From Gammaproteobacteria bacterium (GTDB lineage Bacteria > Pseudomonadota > Gammaproteobacteria > Pseudomonadales > Halieaceae), in the NCBI GenBank assembly GCA_018222695.1, contig JAAEZV010000023.1:1-13263 (forward strand): a stretch of DNA of 13,263 nucleotides, in the 5' to 3' direction. How positions within the stretch are numbered: position 1 is the first letter of the stretch; each line of letters begins with the position of its first letter. Under the pieces are notes generated by a model. That model did not search any database, was not told the origin of the DNA, and saw nothing but the letters and a program-made list of their open reading frames with translations. Shown here piece by piece: positions 8,312 through 13,263 of the stretch. Both the position numbers and the translations under genes were made by a program.

Positions 8312-8373
8312 AAAAAAATCGGAACGCCTAAATCTGCTTCAACCCTAGCATAGTCGCCGTAATGGCATCTGGA

Positions 8374-9126
8374 TCACTGATTTTTGAAGCGCGGCGCGCG
8401 CTTCTCCCGCTGAGCCGTAATGCCCTCCTGCACGTCTTCCGAATCGCTGCAAGCCTCAGCCAAGGTGCGGGCGTGATCTCGATCCAAGTTACCTGCCTCC
8501 AACTGGCGAATGATATCGAGCATACTGGCCACGGCCATCGGCGCCAGCGCGAGTAGTGACTTGGCATAGTCGCCAGCGGCCTCTCTCAACGTGTCCCCGG
8601 GGTGGACCGCATCGACCATCTTGAGGGGCAGCATTTCCTCTGCCGTAAACGTTTCAGCGGCCACCAACACCCGCCGGGTCAGCGTGGGCCCAAGCCGTCG
8701 GGTCAGGCGCTCGATCCCCTCGACCGGGTAGCAGAGCCCGATCGCGGCCGCAGGAATGCGCAATACGATGCCTTCTCGGGCGAGTCGAAAGTCACAGCTC
8801 AGTGCCAGCTCTGCGCCACCACCAAATACATTCCCCGTGAGCACCGCGATGGTCGGGATGGGCAGCGCGGCAATCTGATTAGTGACTGACTGGAACCGAT
8901 CGCCGTTCAGAGCGCCATCAAGAATCTGCGTCAGATCCGCACCGGCACAGAAAATACGATCGTCCGATGACGTCACGACCAACACCCTCGTCTCCGCGGA
9001 TAATGCGCCCAAGGCGCGTTCGATAGCGTCAAGTTCCGTCGCCCCCAGGGCATTGCGGCGCGAAGGGTTAGCGAAGGTCAGCGTGGCAATGCCCCGCTCT
9101 TCTGAAAAAGAAATCGTGTCGGTCAC
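8374..9126 (-). CDS. Enoyl-CoA hydratase/isomerase (crotonase) family protein
   Basis: This is a crotonase-fold acyl-CoA enzyme of 250 aa. The oxyanion-hole and CoA-binding marks are FCAGADL (residues 59-65) and GNVFGGGAELALSCDFRLA (98-116). Glu106 matches the first catalytic Glu of rat hydratase (E144). The second catalytic Glu (E164) falls on Ala126 (RIPAAAIGL), and the usual GGxQRL turn is VEGIERL. It is therefore probably not a standard 2-enoyl-CoA hydratase; an isomerase, thioesterase-like or other crotonase activity is possible. The start is GTG 9126, with GAGG 7 nt upstream that overlaps the TGA of the small membrane ORF. The neighbouring tandem TetR regulator and tesB suggest acyl-CoA or fatty-acid catabolism. 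There are 62 nt to nadA downstream. Confidence 0.88.
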   Translation of the reverse strand: MTDTISFSEERGIATLTFANPSRRNALGATELDAIERALGALSAETRVLVVTSSDDRIFCAGADLTQILDGALNGDRFQSVTNQIAALPIPTIAVLTGNVFGGGAELALSCDFRLAREGIVLRIPAAAIGLCYPVEGIERLTRRLGPTLTRRVLVAAETFTAEEMLPLKMVDAVHPGDTLREAAGDYAKSLLALAPMAVASMLDIIRQLEAGNLDRDHARTLAEACSDSEDVQEGITAQREKRAPRFKNQ

Positions 9127-9135
9127 GAAACCGCC

Positions 9136-9276
9136 TCATAGGGGCAAAATCGGGTTGCGAAGTGTGGCATAGACCATCGATAAGGCCCAGAGAAACGACA
9201 GCGATCCGCCCACGTTCAGACCTTGTAGAAAGCCCATTTTTGGCCACTTTTTCGGCGAACCGCGAATGATTTCCAT
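9136..9276 (-). CDS. Small predicted single-pass membrane protein (46 aa), unrecognised
   Basis: ATG 9276 to TGA 9136 encodes 46 residues. A basic N-terminus (MEIIRGSPKKWPKM) precedes a hydrophobic stretch of about 24 residues (16-39, FLQGLNVGGSLSFLWALSMV and on), then a short tail RNPILPL. The charge bias predicts N-inside, one transmembrane helix. Its TGA is part of TGAGGCGG, the ribosome binding site of the crotonase gene (GTG 9126, 9 nt gap). The same stop-in-SD layout joins other gene pairs here, which argues for a real, translationally coupled gene. Against it: no clear Shine-Dalgarno before ATG 9276, and I recognise no family. An internal ATG (Met14) would give a 33-aa version with the helix intact. 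Confidence 0.48.
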   Translation of the reverse strand: MEIIRGSPKKWPKMGFLQGLNVGGSLSFLWALSMVYATLRNPILPL

Positions 9277-9322
9277 GGACAGGGTCAGTAAAAATACTTA
9301 AAGTTCAAATTATCGAATTTTG
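9276..9322. promoter_or_regulatory. Divergent promoter/operator region of the tandem TetR gene
   Basis: On the plus strand TGGACA (9276-9281), a 17-bp spacer and TAAAGT (9299-9304) form a plausible sigma-70 promoter for the tetR-tesB pair, with expected start of transcription near 9311. On the minus strand GATAAT (9314-9309) is a five-of-six -10 for the small ORF and crotonase gene, though its -35 is poor. An imperfect AT-rich palindrome spans 9306-9322 (CAAA...TTTG arms, five of eight pairs matching), covering the predicted rightward start and the leftward -10. This is a typical place for a TetR autorepressor operator that controls both directions. Confidence 0.38.
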
Positions 9323-9325
9323 AGA

Positions 9326-10648
9326 ATGGCTCGTCCGGGGCCTGCGTTACTCAAGGATATTTTGGACACCTCAACCCCAGCTAACCGCTCCCCTTTCAGT
9401 CGTGGCCTGCAGCGCGAGACCAAACGCGCCGCTGTGCTGTCCTGTGCAGCGAAGCTGTTCAATACCAAGGGGGCGCGCTCCACCACCTTGGCCGATGTGG
9501 CCAGCAGATTGGGGCTCACCAAAACCAGCCTCTATTACTATGTGGCGACCAAGGAAGATCTGATCTACCAGTGCTACGACGCCAACATGCGACAAGCCCA
9601 TGACCAACTTGACCGGGCCGAGGCGACTCATGAGGGCGCCACCGAATGCTTGATGGCGTTTCTGGAGAGCCAGATCAATACCACCTTGCGCTCCCTCGAC
9701 GGAGAGGGCGATTTTTATGCCGCACCTCTGGAGGTGGCCTCACTGAAGGCGGAGCATCGCGAGGTACTGGAGGAGGAATATCGCCGCCTGCTGAGACGAC
9801 TGATTGATCTGCTGAACCGGGGTATCGAGGCAGGTCAGATCCGGCCCTGCAACCCTGTGATTACCATCCGCGCCATCGTGGGTGCACTCGACTGGTCGTT
9901 CTATTGGCTCTATGAAATGCCCCGCGAGCAGGCGCGAAGTGTGGTGAATGTATTACGCGACCTGCTCACCCACGGGCTCCTGTCATCGTCCGAGCGGGCG
10001 GCGGGCGGCGAGGCGGCAACGATACCGCCGTTCTCTCCTGAGGATGAGGCCTTTGATCGCGAAGCACAGAACAGGCTTAAGCAGGAAGCGTTTTTGAAAG
10101 CCGGCACCCGCTGCTTTAACCAAAAAGGCTTTAGCGGGACGTCCCTAGATGAAATCGCCGAGCAATTGCAGGTCTCCAAAGGGGCTTTCTATTATCACTT
10201 TGCCAATAAAGAGGCGCTGCTGACGCAGTGTTTTGATTACACGCTGGATCAGTTGGAGCAGGTCGTCGCACGCATCGAGCAACTCGAAGCACCGGCTGCG
10301 GCGAAGCTCGAGGCAGCCTGCCGGCATATCTTTGCGCTACAAAATTCTGATCAGGGCCCACTGGTGCACTTCAACGCCATCACTGCCCTGCCACCCGAGG
10401 TACGTCAGCGCCTGCTCGCACGACTAGCTTGTGTTCACACCACCCTGGAAAACTACGTGGCGCAGGCCGCAGAGACGCGTCAGTTTCGGGAGATTCCCCC
10501 GGGAATCGTAATCCAACTGCTGACGGGTGCGCTGAACGCCGCCATGGATCTGGACGCCTGGCAGCCTATCGATGACATCAACCACAGTGCAGGCGAATAC
10601 TTCTCCGTATTTTTTTCGGGGCTGGCCTCGCCCACACATCTGCAGTAA
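9326..10648 (+). CDS. Tandem (double-unit) TetR/AcrR family transcriptional regulator
   Basis: One polypeptide of about 440 aa contains two complete TetR units. Unit 1 (counting from TTG 9320) has its DNA-binding domain at about 33-85, with helix-turn-helix LADVASRLGLTKTSLYYYVATKEDL, and a ligand/dimer domain to about 225. Unit 2 begins about 250, with LDEIAEQLQVSKGAFYYHFANKEAL at about 276-300, and an all-helical C-terminal domain to the end. Typical TetR proteins are about 200 aa and dimerise, so this fusion could act as a covalent pseudo-dimer or bind two sites. Start choice is uncertain: TTG 9320, ATG 9326 (used here, no clear SD), or TTG 9362 with AAGGA 4 nt upstream. It precedes tesB by 9 nt and is divergent from a crotonase gene, so acyl-CoA-responsive control is inferred. 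Confidence 0.9.
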   Translation: MARPGPALLKDILDTSTPANRSPFSRGLQRETKRAAVLSCAAKLFNTKGARSTTLADVASRLGLTKTSLYYYVATKEDLIYQCYDANMRQAHDQLDRAEATHEGATECLMAFLESQINTTLRSLDGEGDFYAAPLEVASLKAEHREVLEEEYRRLLRRLIDLLNRGIEAGQIRPCNPVITIRAIVGALDWSFYWLYEMPREQARSVVNVLRDLLTHGLLSSSERAAGGEAATIPPFSPEDEAFDREAQNRLKQEAFLKAGTRCFNQKGFSGTSLDEIAEQLQVSKGAFYYHFANKEALLTQCFDYTLDQLEQVVARIEQLEAPAAAKLEAACRHIFALQNSDQGPLVHFNAITALPPEVRQRLLARLACVHTTLENYVAQAAETRQFREIPPGIVIQLLTGALNAAMDLDAWQPIDDINHSAGEYFSVFFSGLASPTHLQ

Positions 10649-10657
10649 GGATTTCCC

Positions 10658-11497
10658 GTGACCTGCTTTACCGAAGTGCTTGAGCACATTGCGCCGCGCC
10701 AAACCGACGCCTTCGCCTTTATCGGCGATAGCCTCATGCCACAGCAAAGGATCTTCGGGGGGCAAGTCGTCGCCCAGTGTCTGATGGCCGCCAACCAGAC
10801 AGTGGAATCCGAACTCAACGCCCACAGCCTCCATGCTTACTTCCTCCGTGCCGGGGATCCGTCCATACCGATCGATTTTGAAGTCGATCCAATCCGGGAC
10901 GGGCGATCCTTCTCAACCCGCCGCGTAGTGGCCCGACAAAAGGGCGAGGCCATTTTCAATACCTCGATCAGTTACCACTGCGAAGAAGAAGGCGTCAGTC
11001 ACTGCTTCACCATGCCAGAGGTCCCGGCACCCCGCTCCGAGGCGGACGATCTATCGGGCTTTCGGGGGTTTACCACCAAGCCCGGCGACCCCAATCTGAT
11101 CGATCTGTACCAGATCGAGCGACAGCGAGTGACCGAGTACCTCGCCGAGGAGCAGCCACCGCTTGGGCGATCCTGGTTCCGCGCCGTGGGTCCCCTGCCC
11201 GACGACCGCGCAACGCATCAGGCGGCGCTGGTGATGATCTCCGACTACTCGCTACTCAGCACGGTTTTTTACCCGCACCCGTTCAGCAACCCGATCAAGC
11301 ATTTCATGGCCGCCAGTCTGGACCATGCCATCTGGTTCCATCACCCGGGCAGAATGGACGACTGGGTACTCTACGACTGCGACAGCCCGAGAGCGGGTGG
11401 CGGCAGAGGGTTCAGTCGTGGATTTTTGTGGTCGCAGGATGGCACCCTGCTGGCGTCGACCGCTCAAGAATCGTTGATGCGAGTCAAGCGCCGCTAG
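10658..11497 (+). CDS. tesB: Acyl-CoA thioesterase II
   Basis: The enzyme hydrolyses acyl-CoA to free acid and CoA. The 279-aa sequence has the double hot-dog layout of TesB: N-terminal IFGGQVVAQCLMAA and AYFLRAGD motifs, and C-terminal DHAIWFHHP and RGFSRG. The catalytic triad is visible: Asp196 (ISDYSLL), Ser220 (AASLDH) and Gln270 (STAQES). These spacings (24 and 50) are identical to E. coli TesB D204/T228/Q278, with Ser replacing Thr, a substitution also known in the peroxisomal ACOT8 branch. The GTG start at 10658 has AGGA 6 nt upstream, and that SD overlaps the TAA stop of the tandem TetR gene, so the two are surely co-transcribed and probably translationally coupled. The 3' end overlaps the convergent phosphatase gene by 4 nt. 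Confidence 0.95.
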   Translation: MTCFTEVLEHIAPRQTDAFAFIGDSLMPQQRIFGGQVVAQCLMAANQTVESELNAHSLHAYFLRAGDPSIPIDFEVDPIRDGRSFSTRRVVARQKGEAIFNTSISYHCEEEGVSHCFTMPEVPAPRSEADDLSGFRGFTTKPGDPNLIDLYQIERQRVTEYLAEEQPPLGRSWFRAVGPLPDDRATHQAALVMISDYSLLSTVFYPHPFSNPIKHFMAASLDHAIWFHHPGRMDDWVLYDCDSPRAGGGRGFSRGFLWSQDGTLLASTAQESLMRVKRR

Positions 11498-12045
11498 TTC
11501 ACCACAGTCTGGAGCATCTCGCCCCGCTCAATCCAATGCCAGCGGTCTCCGTCCACGCGCAGATGGTGCACTGACCCATTGGCAGGTAAACATTGGAGTA
11601 CGTCATCCTCTCCGCTCATGTGCGCGGCCACGGTATTGATCACCAAAAAATGCGAGAAGATCACGGTCGGTGATTGCAGTCCCTGAATGGCCTCAACGAT
11701 ATCGCGCTGCCAGTCATGAACCGATTCGGGCAACTCACTCCATCGGCCCTTTAGCACCCGCTGAATCCACTCTTTGCGCTCGCTCAGCTTCCCCGGTGAA
11801 GGCAACTCTATGAAGCGGCGATCGATATCCAAGACTCTCTCGCGCAACCCCGCAAAGGGCTCGCCGGTCTGTATGGCACGGAGCTTGGGGCTAGTCAGCA
11901 GATTCGCACCGTCAGGCACACATTGCGACAGCCATTCAGCAGACCTCGTGGCCTGCTCGTGGCCTAGGTCAGACAAGGGCGGGTCGGTATTTTGATCAAA
12001 AGCGGCGGCCGCCTCGCCGTGACGCACCAGCCAGATATCGGTCAC
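11494..12045 (-). CDS. Histidine phosphatase superfamily protein (short, SixA-like)
   Basis: The product (183 aa) belongs to the phosphoglycerate-mutase/histidine-phosphatase clan. Catalytic marks are Arg8-His9-Gly10 (phospho-acceptor His9), Arg56 in TSPKLRA, Glu80 in FIELPSPGK and the second His132 in IFSHFLVIN, so the core is complete, though the common SHG is SHF. Length is near SixA-type phosphohistidine phosphatases and other small members; the substrate is unknown. I place the start at GTG 12045, because GAGG of the upstream stop region (12056-12053) lies 7 nt before it. The longer TTG 12051 would be only 1 nt from that SD. It directly follows a second histidine phosphatase gene in the aceK cluster, and its TAG overlaps the tesB stop within CTAG. 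Confidence 0.87.
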   Translation of the reverse strand: MTDIWLVRHGEAAAAFDQNTDPPLSDLGHEQATRSAEWLSQCVPDGANLLTSPKLRAIQTGEPFAGLRERVLDIDRRFIELPSPGKLSERKEWIQRVLKGRWSELPESVHDWQRDIVEAIQGLQSPTVIFSHFLVINTVAAHMSGEDDVLQCLPANGSVHHLRVDGDRWHWIERGEMLQTVVN

Positions 12046-12054
12046 CCGCAAACC

Positions 12055-12765
12055 TCAGCGATAGGTCACCAGCGCCTCCCCCAACTGCTGACTCAGCAAC
12101 TGAAGGTGCGCGGTGTCGTTGAAATTCGACAGAGAAACTCTGCCGCGTGAAAAAATCAGTCGCGTGATCGAACAATTGAAGACCGGCTCATAGAATCCGT
12201 AAATCCGGTCGTGGGGCACACCGAGTACCCAGCTGACCGCCGTGGCAATCGTGCCGCCCGAGGTAAAGATAGCGGTGTCGCTACCCGCCTCAGCCTGCTC
12301 CATCGCCTCCTCCAATGCGCCCCGAACACCAGCGAGGTAATCCGGCCAGGATGCTGTGTTGGCTAGTTCTGGGCAGTCGGGGGACACCCAAGCATTGAAT
12401 ACCGCCTGAATCACTTTCTGATACTGTTTACTGTCGCTGCGGCCCGCTTTTACACGCTCGGCAAAGTCCGCGTCCTGTTCACACAATATCGGCAGCAAGG
12501 CCGCTATCTGGCCCTCGTTATCAACCTCATTCAAACGCGGATCGATCCGGAGTGATGCCGATTCCGGTTGACTGGCCAGCACGCGCTGGCCGGTCTCCTG
12601 CTGCCGCGACAAATCGCCGCTGACCGCTTGACCGAAGTGGAGTCCGATGTCGGCAAAAAAGCGACCCGATACGTCTGCCTGACGCTGCCCCAGCGGCGAA
12701 AGCTGATCGTAATTGGCGCTGCCGAAAGACGCCTGACCATGCCGGATGAGATAAAGAGAGGCCAT
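12055..12765 (-). CDS. Histidine phosphatase superfamily protein lacking the second catalytic His
   Basis: The product (236 aa) carries the clan's N-terminal motif LIRHGQASFG (Arg8, His9), Arg54 in GDLSRQQETG and acidic Glu80 in LNEVDN. At the usual second histidine position (SHGG) it reads FTSGGTIA, with Ser169 in place of His. Proteins of this sort are usually annotated as histidine phosphatase or phosphoglycerate mutase family, but the change may lower activity or shift it to a binding role. ATG 12765 has AGGTGG 7 nt upstream and sits only 2 nt after the aceK stop, which indicates translational coupling. Its own TGA supplies the GAGG for the next phosphatase gene. The neighbours suggest co-expression with the glyoxylate-branch switch; a link of function is inferred only. 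Confidence 0.88.
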   Translation of the reverse strand: MASLYLIRHGQASFGSANYDQLSPLGQRQADVSGRFFADIGLHFGQAVSGDLSRQQETGQRVLASQPESASLRIDPRLNEVDNEGQIAALLPILCEQDADFAERVKAGRSDSKQYQKVIQAVFNAWVSPDCPELANTASWPDYLAGVRGALEEAMEQAEAGSDTAIFTSGGTIATAVSWVLGVPHDRIYGFYEPVFNCSITRLIFSRGRVSLSNFNDTAHLQLLSQQLGEALVTYR

Positions 12766-12767
12766 GA

Positions 12768-13263
12768 TTACGCCACCTGTTGTCTTTGCGAGAACCGTAC
12801 TCGCCGTGGATAGGGATAAAAATCCTCAACGACGCCGTCGCGAAGCTGGTCCTGCTGTCCGATCCAGTAGTCCGCGTCGTAAAGGTCTGCATGCTGTGCA
12901 TCGAACGCGGCGCGTGCCCGGGCATTCCCGGAGAAGAAGAGTCGGAATTCCTCGGGAAAAATATCCTTGGGGCCCACCGAATACCAGGGCTTGTCTGACA
13001 TCTCGTCCATCTCATCCCGAGGCGGCGGTATACGCCGGAAGTTGCAGTCGAGCAGCGGCTCGATTTCGTCGTAGTCGTAAAACACCACCCGTCCGTGACG
13101 GGTCACGCCAAAGTTCTTCAGCAGCATATCGCCCGGGAAGATATTCGCCGCCGCCAGTTGTTTGATAGCGTTGCCATAGTCGTTCATGACCTCGTTCACT
13201 TCGTCGTCCGAGGCTTCCTGCAAATAAAGATTAAGCGGATTCATGCGTCGCTCGACGTAACAG
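12768..13263 (-). CDS. aceK: Isocitrate dehydrogenase kinase/phosphatase, C-terminal part (5' end outside window)
   Basis: The frame is open to the right window edge, giving 164 C-terminal residues of AceK, which in full is about 570-600 aa. AceK phosphorylates and dephosphorylates isocitrate dehydrogenase to divert isocitrate into the glyoxylate bypass during growth on acetate or fatty acids. The sequence begins [13 protein letters not shown] and continues with the kinase catalytic loop [17 protein letters not shown] and the metal-binding VFYDYDEI. The two Asp residues are 18 apart, as D457 and D475 in E. coli. Next come [24 protein letters not shown] and [10 protein letters not shown], all AceK hallmarks. 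An internal ATG at 13244 is not the start, because homology continues upstream of it to the edge. aceA/aceB are not seen on this side; two phosphatase-fold genes follow instead. Confidence 0.96.
   Translation of the reverse strand, partial: CYVERRMNPLNLYLQEASDDEVNEVMNDYGNAIKQLAAANIFPGDMLLKNFGVTRHGRVVFYDYDEIEPLLDCNFRRIPPPRDEMDEMSDKPWYSVGPKDIFPEEFRLFFSGNARARAAFDAQHADLYDADYWIGQQDQLRDGVVEDFYPYPRRVRFSQRQQVA

Noticed and set aside
12768..13244. Separate short AceK-like gene starting at ATG 13244
   Set aside because: The frame stays open to the window edge and the residues upstream (CYVERR) fit AceK, so this is the 3' part of a full gene.
1..13263. tRNA, rRNA, CRISPR array, insertion sequence or attachment site
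   Set aside because: No cloverleaf-like segment, regularly spaced repeat, transposase motif or terminal inverted repeat was noticed; the window is almost fully coding.

Overview
The window reads as ordinary, tightly packed chromosome of a gammaproteobacterium, with moderately high GC except at the extreme left edge. A marine relative of Pseudomonas or of the Cellvibrionales/Halieaceae is my best guess, because nadA, bepA, tusA and perM sit together and an aceK is present. This is inferred from protein likeness and gene order only. No RNA genes, insertion sequences, CRISPR arrays or phage genes were seen.

Layout, left to right. (1) Bases 1-161 hold a possible 22-codon tail of a plus-strand gene (AT-rich) and a short gap. 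(2) Bases 162-5630 form a minus-strand operon read tusA, perM, M16 metalloprotease lipoprotein, FMN alpha-hydroxy-acid oxidase, with gaps of only 16-22 nt. (3) bepA runs rightward from 5756 and is divergent from tusA; together with the M16 enzyme it makes an envelope-proteolysis theme. (4) nadA (minus) is convergent with bepA. (5) A crotonase-fold gene (minus, GTG start at 9126) follows, preceded by an overlooked 46-codon single-helix membrane ORF (9136-9276). (6) A short divergent control region (about 9276-9326) separates these from a rightward pair: a 440-residue regulator made of two fused TetR units, and tesB (acyl-CoA thioesterase II), 9 nt apart. (7) From the right edge, the 3' end of aceK (isocitrate dehydrogenase kinase/phosphatase) leads leftward into two different histidine-phosphatase genes. 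These are nearly touching (2-3 nt gaps), and the last one ends convergently with tesB inside a shared CTAG.

How they may work together: the tandem TetR protein probably governs acyl-CoA genes on both sides (crotonase and tesB) from one compact divergent promoter. The bepA/tusA/perM/M16 block joins outer-membrane and periplasmic quality control with a sulfur carrier. The aceK cluster pairs the glyoxylate-branch switch enzyme with two phosphatase-fold proteins made by translational coupling. I see no clearly new defence or mobile system. The most unusual items are the tandem TetR control unit, the small membrane ORF whose stop codon is built into the next gene's ribosome binding site, and several enzymes with family-key residues replaced.
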